Assembly (NCBI RefSeq): GCF_932526225.1 | Contig: NC_064045.1 | Coordinates: forward strand, 12,952,442-13,016,441 | Direction: 5' to 3' | Origin: Nematostella vectensis | Lineage: Eukaryota; Cnidaria; Anthozoa; Actiniaria; Edwardsiidae | DNA length: 64,000 bases | Shown here: positions 45,348-59,200 of the stretch, piece after piece | Numbering within the stretch: position 1 is the stretch's first letter | How the letters are laid out: each line of letters begins with the position of its first letter | Notes under the pieces: generated by a model | Databases searched by the model: none | What the model was told of the DNA's origin: nothing | The model's input: only the letters and a program-made list of their open reading frames with translations | Position numbers and translations under genes: made by a program

Positions 45348-45899
45348 GACATAGACCATTGAGTCGGACATAGACCATTGAGTCGGACATAGACCATTGA
45401 GTCGGACATAGACCATTGAGTCGGACATAGACCATTGAGTCGGACATAGACCATTAAGTCGGACATAGACCATTGAGTCGGACATAGACCATTAAGTCGG
45501 ACATAGACCATTGAGTCGGACATAGACCATTGAGTCGGACATAGACCATTAAGTCGGACATAGACCATTGAGTGGGACATAGACCATTGAGTCGGACATA
45601 GACCATTGAGTCGGACATAGACCATTGAGTCGGACATAGACCATTGAGTCGGACATAGACCATTGAGTCGGACATAGACCATTGAGTCGGACATAGACCA
45701 TTGAGTCGGACATAGACCATTGAGTCGGACATAGACCATTGAGTCGGACATAGACCATTAAGTCGGACATAGACCATTGAGTCGGACATAGACCATTGAG
45801 TCGGACATAGACCATTAAGTCGGACATAGACCATTGAGTCGGACATAGACCATTGAGTCGGACATAGACCATTAAGTCGGACATAGACCATTGAGTCGG
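45348..45899. repeat. 19-bp minisatellite, about 29 copies
   Basis: Unit GACATAGACCATTGAGTCG with a recurring GAG-to-AAG variant. All three minus-strand frames stay open because the unit has no stop in that orientation and its 57-bp superperiod encodes a 19-residue repeat. I see no splice context or upstream coding sequence, so I do not call a gene. Confidence 0.95.
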
Positions 45900-47039
45900 G
45901 ACGATTGTCAGCATGCAGCGATTTGGCCGAAAAAAGCGGATGAGTCGCCTCAGATTTTTAGAAATTATTATTTAAAAAAATCGGCCCTGTTTTAAAAGGA
46001 TTATAGAATTCCGCGCCCCCTCGCTTAAGGCTGGAAGAATAATTTCTATCTTATTTCTAAAAATTGACTTTTTTGCCTTATTCAATTTCGTCTACAAAAC
46101 AGCCTATGAACTCAGGTTTTTTTATGATTTAGTGATCTGATTTTAGTAAGGATATGTTTCGACTTTCGCTCGACTGAATTAATCTTTTTACACTTCTTTC
46201 TGCGGTATAAGAAATACCAGAATTGACAAAACCTGTCTAACGGTCCAGGTAATTGTAGTGCCAAAGTAGAATAAAAATACATATAAATATCACATGTACA
46301 TGCATTACCTTACCTCCAACCGAAACTTCTCATCTATCTGGTTTGTTTGCTTGACACAAACCTACTTTGAAGAATATTTGCATATAATTGACGTCAAATA
46401 TTACGCTATACTGTGATGACGTCTTAACTGGAAATTAAACAACCATGGTAACCGCGTTCTGAATAGAAGTGTATGTGGGTAAAGGTTTCAGTAAGCCTAG
46501 TCTCTGAGCTCTGCTCGGTATCCCTGTGGCTGGCCGGTGGCTAAAGTATCCAGGTATCAGTAGAAAGCCGACACAGAAATGCACATCCTCGTGCCCAGGG
46601 TCTTCTCGACCACAAAAATTGAAGGTCGGAAAAAATGCTCCACCACGTAACCATCTAGAACGTACCAAAGGAATCCTTACAGCTGTACAGAGGATACACA
46701 GGAATCACGAATCTACGCACCAGCTTATTAAAGTTTATTGTGAAACGTCCCCAAACTCAGGGAAAGGGTTAAATACTCTATGGTAGTGTGTTAGAAAATA
46801 AGCAAAACTGGAAGGGGATAGGGGGAGGGGTCCCTCTCCACGTCCCCTGGTCTATGATTGGGTGTTTTAAAACACTTGGCGGCAACGACATATGCAAATG
46901 TGGTAAGACAATTTATTTGTCAAACTTTGTGAACCTTCAAGCGAATAGTTCGTTCACCGGCTTTATAAAAGTATGGGGTAGCTACTAATAATAGATAATA
47001 GGAGACAAAGCAGCTGCGTACTTACTCGCCAATAGTGTA
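45900..47039. other. Intergenic; probable 3' end of the MICAL-like gene
   Basis: No gene is seen. Minus-strand AATAAA signals at 46912-46917 and 46734-46739 are candidate polyadenylation signals for the MICAL-like gene, 360-540 bases after its stop. Confidence 0.4.
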
Positions 47040-47151
47040 TACCCTGCTAGCAGTTTGTTTAACAAACGAAAACGCGAAAAAAAAAACAGAGTCGCGACAC
47101 GGATAAGTGAACAGATAGAAACAAACAACAAAAAGCTCTGCTAGCAGGGTA
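47040..47151. mobile_element. 112-bp MITE with 9-bp target duplication
   Basis: Terminal inverted repeats TACCCTGCTAGCAG at both ends, flanked by the direct repeat AATAGTGTA (47031-47039 and 47152-47160). A 9-bp duplication is typical of Mutator-like elements; the assignment is tentative. Confidence 0.7.
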
Positions 47152-47277
47152 AATAGTGTAGCGAGTTTGTATTAGCACCAGGCACCCGTGACGTGATAGC
47201 AGTTATTCACACGTAGAAAAGGGCCTGGGTTCTACTGGATCCAGGCGGGCGCTTTCGACAGCATGTGTATGTTCATG

Positions 47278-50200
47278 TTAGCAATAAAAGCGGGAGAAGG
47301 CGACTTTTGTGTAGTCAGGCTTCTGTTCCCAGGAGTCAACTGGCGCCTCGTTTAGTCCTGAAATAATAGATACATCGAACGCGTGTTAGCACATGTTCCG
47401 TTATGTTTTGAGCATAGTCCGAATGCATCAGTGGGTACTGAGCGAAACATATTACGACCATACTCAGAGTAACCATGTTTTGCGCTAGTCTAAACGTAGT
47501 AAGCGAAACAATCAATCATGCTCAGAATAATCATGCTTACAGATGATGTGAATTCATCATAGATGAGCAAGGAAAGTATTGTTTTTACCTTTGTTCTACT
47601 CACCATCTTCAAGCACGTGCTTGATGTTTTCATCTTCCTGTTTCTCTCTAAAGAGCACAGTAATACACGGTGGTCATTGTTACGTATCGCAATTATATAT
47701 CTTTACAAACCCCCCCTCCCCCCGCTCCATCTTTATTCACGGCATTTTAATAAATCTGCCTGCCTGCCTGCCTCCTTTCCTTCGAGAAATCCGTAGCTCC
47801 AAACACCGTTGTTTGAACGATTGCGCGGGAGATGTGCTATCAAGAATGGTATTGTAATGTCTAGATTAACCCTGGACTGTTAGGAGAGATTTACCTGATC
47901 CTGTCCTCCTCAAGACTGTCGACAATAAAACTTCTCTTCTGCACGAGATTCAGTAGCTCGGCCAGGAGATCTCGTTCGCGGCGGACATCGTCAGAAGACT
48001 TGACCTCATCTACGACCACAACAAACATAACATAAGGTACAGCACCAATTGAGACACCCTACATAATGCGGACATTGCGCATGAGCGCCTCATAAACCTC
48101 ATGTGCAGCATCATTGAGACACCCTGCATAATGTGGACACTACAGCAGCACCTCATTTACTACAAACAAGACTGCGGACAACGTGTGGAGCCACGATTAG
48201 CTACAAAGGTCAATATACAAGAGTCAGCCAAAGATGGTTGACGTACCACGCATGGAAACGAGACCGCGTAGTTCGCATTCTACAGCCCAATATCTCTCCT
48301 CGTATTGATGGAACTGCATTCTGAAATCCAAATTCAAACTTTGTGTAAAACCTTAGAGCAATAATAACGTAAATAAAATAACAGAACATGACACGCTTGG
48401 GCAAAAATGTGGTGCCCCTCTTCTTAGAGACCACTTCATCAAGTCCCGAAATATTTGTCGCTCCATCACTGTATTTAGTAACTCTATAAAGCGACCAACT
48501 CCATTCAGCGTCTGCAGCCACTATCTTCTTACGGTCCCAATTGTTATTTGTACTGTATCTTTACGAAAATCCATTTATTGCATCGAAGTACAAGTTGGTG
48601 ACAATTTAGCCAAGAAACGGAATAGATAATGGTTGGTTAAAAAGAAATATCTTATCATGGTGAAATGCCATTAGGTGATCAACCTCTATAAAGCGAAAAC
48701 TTAACTCGGTCCTGAAGTTGACCACCTTATAGAGGTATAATTGTAATTTACAAATGATTCTGATTTTCCTCGTTTTTTTAAAATACCATATTTCCCCTTT
48801 TGTGACGATTTAGTAGTACTATAAAATAATTCCAATATTTTTTCTACGGAAAAACCTAAGAAACCTACAGCTTAACTATGCCTATCCCATCACGAGCAAT
48901 GATGAGGAATAGTATACTTACAGATAGATGAGCTCAGATTCTCTGCGTAAGATAACATTCTTTTCGTGAATTAGCGTCAGCCATTCTCTGAGAATCTCGT
49001 CTTCGTTATCAAGAGGGTGGTCAGCTAAACAGATGCGTATACTAGTGTTAGATAGAGAACTTCAGTGGGAACAGGGAGGTGCAACACAAAACATGCTTGA
49101 GTTACAGGAATTGCATAAAATCTGTATCTTTTATCTCTGTGATTTTACATTCTCCTTGATTCTTACCCACTAAAAGAAAAAGATTACAGGCTTGAAATAT
49201 TGGGGGGGGGGGGGGGAGGGGGAGAGGGAGGGCGCACGAGACAGAGTTAGTTAGGGGGCACAGAAACCCAAAAATCATATGAAGAAATCATTGTCGTTTT
49301 GGGGGTCTGGTACCGATGAATCTTAGTTTATTTTCAGATACCTCCTTAACTGTCTTAAGATAGTCACAGTAACTGTTTTTCCTTTCTGAATACATAAGTC
49401 ATATAGTTTACGGAGCACCTGCAGTACGGTAACCTTAAAAATGACAAGAATCATACAGATTTTCAAAATAAGAATTATATTAGTTTCCTTATATGGAAAT
49501 GATCACGTTTGGCAAAAAAACGACAACTTTTGGCAAAATTTTCTTGATATGGAGAATGACAACAGCTATAACAAATATACTTAGAATATATTTGATTACA
49601 AAAATGCATATAAAATAAGAAAATGCAATTGAATGATCGATAATTGCCTATATAAGGAATATTTTCTTGAGCCTCTCTTTCCATTGATAAATATCGCAAA
49701 AGACGCAGTTTTTAAATCTTATCCGTGGCCAAAGCCGCCCCAGCAGTACTCACACTCCATGCTATGTCGTAACAGCTTCTCCATCTCTACTCCTCGTAGC
49801 TCCAGGTCGTAATTGAGCGTCTCCAGGGCTTTCAGTTCAGCGGTCATCTCCTCTTGCGACAGGCTCACCTCTTCCTCTTTGACTTGGTCAGATTTCTCCC
49901 GAGTCACCTTCATTTTTCGTAGAGTCTTCAGCGCCTCTTTCTGAGCCTTGTTAAATTTGCTAAACTCCTTACCGAAACTGTAAAGTTAAAGAGGTTTTTG
50001 GATATAGAGGATATTGTCTTTGCATACTGGGTTATTATGCAACATAACAACATACTTGAATTACTTTTAGGGTTCAAAATAGCGGCCGGCTACCAGCGAA
50101 AGCCGGCTGTTTTCTGGCGCTTGCCGGCATTTCTTATTCTGTATTCCCCTTTCATAATTTGGGGATGCGGGCTTTTTTCGCCACCAAAATTCAAAAAGCC

Positions 50201-53200
50201 GGCAAAATCTAGCAGATTTAAAAAAGTTATTTTGAACCCTGACTTTGCTTCTTTTTTTGCACAAACATGATTTTTACCCTGGCAGAACCAGACTGGAAAA
50301 ATACGTAAATAACTATGGAGATAGGTAGATAATACAAAAATGTACCAGAAATACATCAAAGTGGGGGGTTGGATAGCCACTTAATCCATCCCCTGGATTT
50401 GCTTTACTTCAGGGGCGAAGCAAGGGGGGGCACTGAAGCCCCCTTCCCCGCACCCCCTCTCCCCCATGCACAAAACAAACAAAAAATGACTAAAAGGGGC
50501 GCGTGGCTGTTCCATTATAAATCCCTCCCCAATTATCGAGGCCAGGTACAGCTCTGCACTAGCAACCTTAGCTGAATATAAGCAAGCTTTCACTATTTTG
50601 CTAACATATTGAAAAAAAAAACAGGTTAAACTACGGTAGTTTTTTATTTCCTTTGTTGCGAGCTATTACGTAACTAACAGGTCAAACCAGTTACTAACTT
50701 GAATCCCTTCTTTATCTGCATGTTTTTGCCGTCCTCACATTTTCTTATGATGGTTTCGGTGTCTCCACACTCAACCATGATGACGTAAAACTAACAGGTC
50801 AAACCGGTAACTAACCTGAATTCCCCCTCTATCTGCATGGTTTCGCTGTCCTCACATTCCTCCATGATGACGTCTCCTTCCTGCCCCGTGCTCTGGCAAG
50901 TCTCCACCGTAAAGTATCTGCTGTTGATCTTAGTCATCGATGGTTCTTGTGCGATGATGATCGACATGCGAGGGGAGCTACTCGTCGAGCTGTTCTCTCC
51001 GAGTGAGTTCTGGCTGGACCATCGTTTGGGTGACGGCTGTGATGACAGAGGGGACGGTGGGGGCTCTGAGCCTCGGCTGGAGTCCTGCTTGTCGATCGAG
51101 GGTTCGGAATTGGAGTCACCTTGAAAGGCAAAATAGAATGACCAATAGTATCATTTGCAACCGCACGTGTCGGGGCGGAGAGCGTTGCGTTGCGTTGCGT
51201 GAGTCTGACACGAGGGTTCGGAATTGGAGTCACCTTAAAAGGCAAGATAGAATAACCCATGGCAGCCGCTCGTGTCAGGGCGGAGAGCGTTTCGTGACTA
51301 CGACAGGAGTGGCTGCAAGGGGGGTGATTCTTTGATATAATGGTCGCTCCCTCCCTTCATAGAGTCCATGATCCGCCCTACTCAGGATAGGCGACGTGAC
51401 GTTTTTGGTAGCAAACTCACGCGAAAATGAACACAGAAATGATAGCGTCCGTCACGCCACAGAAGGACGATCAAATCTTTTAATGAAAATAGGTCTTTTC
51501 TGATAAAGAAACTTCCAGGCTTAAACATAAGCGCTTAATAAGTTGCTTTTTGCTGTTGTTATTTGGTCGCTAAAAGCCTAAGCGCGCGGGTATTTACACC
51601 AAAAAGTCACGTGATCTGTTAGTATACCTACCATCCGAAGGTCTAACGATAATTGGAATGTTCCTCCGTGCGGGCTGGGGAGAAGTCGAGGGAGAAGAGC
51701 TGGAGTCGCTTGGTATCGTGAGCTGCTGCTGGTTCTTCCGTCCTATCCGCGGGCTCGGCTGCTTATCCCAGCTTCTCTTGCGATCCGACTCTGCAGGGGG
51801 TCTATCTTTTGATTGCGTAGTTTCCATCCTGTCAAGCTAAGACACAACAATGTTTTACACAGAAAATAATCAAAACAAAAGTTCTCCTTATCTACGGTGG
51901 GGGTGTATCTTTTGATTGCGTTGTGTTTCTATTTTTTAGACTAGGATACAACAACGTTTTACTCAAATCATTATCAAAAGAGAAGTTCTCCTAATTGTAA
52001 CAATTGTTGAAAGTGAGTTTCATAATGTTTGAAGGGAAAAAAATTGCCAAACCCCATTTTAATTGAACTGAGGGAAACGCAGTTTCTAAGACACTTAAAA
52101 TAAGGATTTTTCGCGTTCTCTTTCTCTCCATTTCTTCCGAGCTTTTTGAAAAAAAAAAACTTTTAAATCGTAGAAGTGCCCCCTTTACTGCGATTTCAAT
52201 ATTCTGCGACACTCAAACTAACAGGATTTTATTTCATCGTGTATTTTGATTGGTCAGCGCCTGGCGGTAAGGTGGCATGATTGGAAACCATTTCAGTGCT
52301 GGCCAATGAAAACGCTTACATGGAGTGATTGAAGCCAGAAGGCGATTTAGCTTTTGGAAATCGTTCGAGTTCGTAGAATATTGATATAGCCCTTTCAACA
52401 ACAGCAAGCTATCCAAAGCGGAGCCCTCTGACTGCCAGCGGCTATCTTTTCGCGTACCTGCTGTGTGTTTGAACGGTCGTTGTTGATTGGTCTGCTGCTG
52501 ATGACGTCACGGCCACGTGATGAGTGACACGTGCTGCTCAAATCGCTTGAAGAACTGGACTCAGCATCCGACTCATGACCAGATTTACCCTCATCGGATC
52601 TACAGCAAAAATACTCCAGTCAGTCCAGGAGAGAGCAACGAAAGAATTAAGTCTTTCAATGAAAATAAGCCCATTCTGACTAATTTGTTTTGAAGCGCGC
52701 GCGAGTACACAAAAAGTCACGTGATCTAGATTATTGTGACATACATTCGACGGGGAACTAATTACAAAAGAACCCCACTTTGGTGCCCCACAATATGGCC
52801 ACCTGTTATTGACGGAAATTCTTTCGGGGCAAGTTATTAAGCCGAAGTTGTATTTTTAGCGGGGGTCCACTGTTATAAGTCAGGGAATGAAGAAGGCAAG
52901 TTAACGGACTCTACAGTTTGCACAGGAGAGCTTCGCATTAGGGATATTCTAAAGAAATGGAAAGATTTGGGTTTGATTGTGTCTAACCTGTCTTGATTAC
53001 ACCTCTCATCCGTAGTAAGCTTGGGTAAGTTCGGTGGTCTTTTCTTCCGTGTATCGATGGTATTCGCCTGTCGCCAGCTGGGGAGAACACTCTCGATCTC
53101 GCGTTTGATTAGCTCGTTCTTTTTGCTGATGTTTTTCTTGTGCTTGCTTTCTATCATGTCGTCAATGTTCTTGAACTTACTGAGAAGCATCTGAACGCCG

Positions 53201-56200
53201 CCTTGTTGAGGGCGTTCATCCTCTTCCCTAGTGGAAAGAATATATCACAGGGGCTAAAGGGGTGGTTTGGCTCAGTGGCAAAGAGGGGAGGGAGTATTTT
53301 TTTTTGTATATATGGCTTTCTGGCAGCCCAAATAGAAATCCGCTACTGTATCAAACACGGATGAGGGAGGGAGCTATCTAGCAAACGGAGCTTTCATTAC
53401 TCAAGAAAAAAGGGGCGCTATGATAAAACATGACGATTATTCTCAGTCGAGAGACCATGATGTAAGAGAACGAATCCCCCGTATTAGGGTATGTTCCAAT
53501 GATGACGTCCGTAAAAACTATTTTTAGAACAAGCATATATTTTTAGATACGTCTCTGATTGGTTAGCGCTCACGTTTCCTAGCAACATGAGTCTTACGCG
53601 CGATCACATCTTGAGAAATGTGATCCGGCAAAGGATGTTTTGGAAATCTTTTTGACCGAAAATACCTTCCATTTCCACCTCGTGGTGCCCATAACAAAAT
53701 ATGGCGCGACGAACCATGTATGGATGCTATGATTGACAAGCTCGCGCAATCTAAAAATAGCTTTCATGGACGACATCATAGGCCACGGGAATTCGTTCTC
53801 TTATATCATGGTCTCTTGTCTCAGTCTTGAAGGGAGGGGAACCCTTCTCTCAATTCTTATGTTTTTCCTCTCGTGTTACGTTTTGTAATCATACCTATTG
53901 TACGCATCGTTTAATGTAGCGATCTTTCTGAGTCCTGCTTTTCCGCTGTCGTTGTTGTTGCTGCTACCATTACTCGATGATAAAGATTCGTTATCTACGT
54001 TCTTCGGAGAGTTTACTGGATTGGACGGTTTGATGAGAATGCTTGACTTCACTTTGCCGCTTTCACGCTTAACCTCGAACTTTTCTGGCACGATCCTTTT
54101 ACGTCTCGACTCAGAAGAGTCCTCCTTTTCTTTATTGCCTACGAGAACTCACAAATTCAGAGGTGGAAGGCAGAAAGTAGGAAGGAGAAAAGAAATAAGA
54201 AAAAAGAAAAAGAAGTAAAAAGAAAGATGAGAAAAAAAAGATCTCCAGCTCGACGGCGGAAACATAAGTCAGTAATAGAGGTGGTTACAGAATTAAGCGA
54301 GAAGGAAGGTACTAGGAATAGATGGTTATAGGCTAACATGCAAGTTAGCTACCCCCCCCCCCTTCTTTCCAGGGGGATCCGCTTTCTAAATTACACGGTT
54401 ATAATAGGACAAGAAAGGATACAAGAAAGGCCGAAGTGGTAAGAGAGAAAGAGCAACGTAAATAAGGACATCACATACTCCATTACTGATGGGGAAGGCC
54501 GCGAGATACGAATTGGAGGGAGGATACAATCTGCTTTACACTAGCGAAGGAAACGGAGATGAGAAATAAGAAAAGGGATGGCTCCGTCACTTTTTTCTCC
54601 AATAGCGGTGGCACGGAGAGCACCTTACATCGCTCCCTTACTCGTCTTCGTTTCACTTGCTATTGATAAAAGGACATTTACTAGACCACAAAGAAGGAAA
54701 TAAAATAGAGCATGCTTACTTCGGCTTCTATCGTGCCCTCGTCTCCCTGATCTCCGTCCTTGTCTGCCATGTCTGCGAGGTCGCGGTGTCACTTCAGCAA
54801 AACTCTTCAATGGCAACGCACCGATAGAGATGGACGTTTTCTTCACCACTGAGAACTGTTTTTGAGGAGACTCTTCTCCTGGTCGGCTTCCCGTCGTCCC
54901 TGTCGAGGAGCGACTCCGAGCACTTTCAGCGGTGCGCGCATTGAGTGTTTCTGCCATGCGCAGAGCGTTGTCGGTGATTGGTTGCAGCTGGATTTTGATA
55001 TTGTCTTGCTTGTTTCTCGCGACTTAAAGAGATAAAAAAAAGGAAGTCTGATCTATTATCGACGAGAGTTAGGGGGGTTATACAATTAATACATCATTAT
55101 AAGAACTTAGTCTATAAGAACTTAGCAGGGATATCGTAACATTGTCACAAATCCCCCCAGAAGGAGTTTTATAAAACGCTGTGTGCGTGTGTGGTTGGAA
55201 CGGGGGTATGGCTGAACTCTTTCAAAAAGATTACCTTTTTCGCTAAGGTTGTGTGGTAACAATTAAATGGCCCGCCCCTCCTTCTGCACGGCCTCTGTGT
55301 AATACTGAAACTACAAGTTATAATGCACTACTTACTTCCCATGCACTCATAAAGACAACAAAAACTCTCAGACTCTGGAAAGAACGTGTAAGTGCCCGCC
55401 CGCAAGCTTGAGTTACAGCGGCTGCATCTGAAGCATGCGCGATGGAAGAGTCGTCTCTCGGCCACCAGTCTCTCCATCAGGTAGACTCTCTCGCCGCATA
55501 TCAGGCACGCTGTACCCAGCGACGGCATGCACTGCATCATGGGAGCAATGGTGTCCTCGGGCTTCTCCTGGAAGAAATTGTGGTAGTTACTGTATTTACA
55601 ATTTACCCATGTTCACGTGCGGGCTTTTGATTGACGAAGAAACTGATATGATGGCCAGAATGTCTTTTGAGGTTCCCAGCCCATGTAAAAAAACACACAC
55701 CTACGGCACCGAAGTGGCTTCCCTCCAGTAGATTGAAGAGCAAGTAGTTAAAGGTGTCCGTGCCCGTGTTAAACATTTACTTTTGTCAATTGACTAAATT
55801 CATTTTGGAGTTTCGTGAATTTCGCATTTTGGAACGACGGCATGAGATAAATTCCATGCCGTCGTCCCAAAATGCGAAACTAGCAAAACTCCAAAATGAA
55901 TTTCCATTGTCATGATGCTTACCTCTTGTACAGCCCTGAGTGACTCTAAGCTGGCCTGTTTAGCCATGGCTTCCTTGATCGCTTTCGCCTGATGTTCGTC
56001 CTTGCTTTCCGATCGAAACACGTTCTTCAGAGCTGATGAGATCCTTTTAGCGCGGCCACCAAGCGCGTATGGCGAGACTCGCTTGCTAGGCTTACCGCCA
56101 GAGACAGGGTCTGGCTTTACTTTGCTCGGTACGGCAGACATCTTGGTGGAGACGTTTTGGTTGGCTAAAAGAAGGAAGGTGGGTTTCAATTATCTTGGAC

Positions 56201-59200
56201 ACGACGAGGACAATGGCCGATGGTGTAGGTGATGGTGCTGACGACGACGACGACGATGATGATGATGATGACGATGAAGATGAAGATAGTGTAAGATAAT
56301 GATGAAGTTTTTAGATGATGATGTCGTTGATCACGATCAAGATGATGATGATGGTGGTGGTGTTGATCATGATGATTATGATGATAATAAAATTCGACCA
56401 ACTGCTTTTGGTCGAATTTTCGATAGTTTTTCCGATTCTGTCATCTCTTAGGGTTAAATATTCCTTCGACCACACCCAAAGGGGTAAGAATTTCTGTTGA
56501 CCACACCCAAAGTGCCCTTCCTTAGGGTTAAAATCGATTTTGCCGACGATCACCCCCGTCTGTTTTTTAGCGTTGGGGGGGGGGGGGGAGGGTTGGGGGC
56601 TTTTAGTGTCCCTGTCATCGACACTCACCTGGCGTTTTATCCTTGAAGTAGTTAAACAGTTGCGAGACGTAGGATATTACTGTCAATTTATCCGGTGCCG
56701 TACATTCCACCATGTCTGCGACATCTAGTAAGGCCGGGATCTCAAAATGTCGGTCACAGATGCTAAACGCCTGAGCGGAGATACAAGTATATTCAGTCGA
56801 AAATTGTCTATAAAAAAGACCTTTGAAAATGTAGTATAAACATTTGATGACGTTAACCCGGTTACGGTATAACTCTACCATACACCTATTTCAAACAACG
56901 TTGCCAGTGGGGATATAAAATGCCGCCTTGCAAATAGCAGTTGTAGCGTTCATGGGACGTACTGCGCGAAGAGATCACGTGACTTATTTTCCGCTTACGA
57001 AATAAACCAGAACGGTTTTTTTTTTCAGGGAGGGTTTATTTTCATTGAAATGTTTTTTTTTCTTGTTGTTGTTGTCGTTCTCTGGTCACGCGATCTGGTA
57101 GCGCAAGCCCCCTATCATTAACCCTATTTAGACCGGGCTTTTGGGGGCTTCCTCTGACCGGGGGGAGGGGGGGCTCTCGGCTCCCCATCCGTAACTTTTG
57201 AAGCATTGTAGCTATTATGACCAAATTTTCAGAGAATCATTATCTGACAAAGAGGAACAAAATGGTGCCATAGCAACACAATATGACGTCATTTAAAGAA
57301 ATATGGTTATAAATAGCCTATCTTTCGAAGCCTTTGCAAAGAATATCCAAAATCAAAATAAGTTATCATAAACAGTCTGTATTCAATAAGCGACCGGTAT
57401 TCTTCAAAAAATTGTCTTTGTGACGTCACGATGACGTCTATTCAGTGAGCAGAAACGGGCAATATTTCTCTTTTTTTAGATATGCATTTCTGTATTTTTT
57501 TTTTGGATAATCTTATTATCTTGCAGTTGACATATATTATTAATGACACTGTTTCTATGACAACAATATATGACATCTGTGACGTCATTGATTGGCATGG
57601 TACCTTTAATATAGCATAAGTTTGCGAATGGACTCTTAATTAAAGTAATAATTTAAATATCTTTTCCAAAAAAATGTTTGTTTTGATTTCTATTTACAAT
57701 AGAGAAATATAAAAAGGATTTTGCCAAATTGAGATGTTAGTTTAAAAAAATCAGCCATTTTAAGCTAATTATGTGACATCAGCATCCGCCATCCTGGATC
57801 AGCCATCTTGGATTTAATGAAAATTATTTATTTTAATCAATAAAAACTGGGTAGCAAAATCTAAAGCTTTTTGACAATATTTAATCTTTGTTTCAAGTTA
57901 TATTAATGATTTCAGGTGGATATGAATGTTTTTTTGCTATTTTTACAAGCACTATTTCGAGAAGGTCAAAAATTGACAAAAAATCACCACCCCTCCCCCC
58001 TAAAATAGAGATGTTAATTCTTGTGTTTTTTTAAAACTTGTTATAAAACGTTTATATGACATGGGCTTACGTTATAACATGTCATATTATTAGTTGATCT
58101 TTACGACTTAAAGCGTTTGCCTTATTTTCATTAAACCCATGTCTCAAAACTTGGTTGCCATGGTTACCAGGGTACACATTTAAAAAATTTGTTTACACCA
58201 AACTGATCCCAGATAAATTCTAGAAAAAGTCATCAAATTTCACTGCGCTAGCCCTGCTAGTTTAAAAATTTTACAGATCAAAGGTGCTGGGGGCCCCAAA
58301 AGCCCCCACCCCCACCCCCCGTCTGAATAGGGTTAAAGAATGGTTCCATTCACATTTCTACCGAATGCATGAAAATATTGATAGGTGATGCAACTGGCCT
58401 ATTGGAACCTATAGGACCCCTGCTAGCAGAGGCCTCTTTTCTCTGTATTTTGCTGGGCTGGCGTTCGCGAGGAAAGGAGTCTCTTTTCCTCGCGAACGCC
58501 AGCCCAGCGAAATACAGAGAAAAGAGGCCTCTACTAGCACGGAAACTATTGGACAAAGGAAATGTCAAAATGGGTGATGGACTTTCTGACATTTCCTTTT
58601 AGTACAGGAAAATGGTGCAGAATTTATGCTGAATTGTTCAATTTAATAGTAGGGTTATGAAATTTGGCGTAATTCTAGATAGGATGCCACACCCAAAAAC
58701 AAGTATTTCCCGTTTTATAGGGGTGGAATTGATTATCACAAAAATGGAAGAAACATGCACTTAATGGTAATGTACGGGCCCAAACTTTTTAAGGTAGATA
58801 AAGGCTAATATATTTCATATTACTGTTACAAGGGCAACGCCCTCACAGCGATACTTCCAGTGTTATAGAGATGCAATTACTACCATAAAAATAAATATAA
58901 AACACTAAATATACGAGTTAATGGTTTTATTCTTGTATATGGATTAACATCTGTGCCATAAAAAGTTTTTGATTATATGCAGCGCACAAGTTTGTGTACT
59001 AACAGTTTTACAGGCATGTTTCATTAAGCAAACGATTTTTCATATGGCGAGGTTGGAAAACATTTTAACGGAGCTTTGTCACTGGGGATCTGTTTATTAA
59101 CAATATTTTAGGACACATAACGAGTTTCGCCTAAATCCACCGCCCAAGCAAACCGTCGATTTCACGTGACCCAGTAAATCCAAGATGGCCGCCAATCCAA

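Noticed and set aside
45344-45914. Long minus-strand open frames with a 19-residue repeat
   Set aside because: They arise from the stop-free 19-bp minisatellite in every frame; no start context, splice context or family match.
53449-53818. Minus-strand frame 53594-53779 as a gene
   Set aside because: Lies wholly inside a MITE with no coding resemblance.
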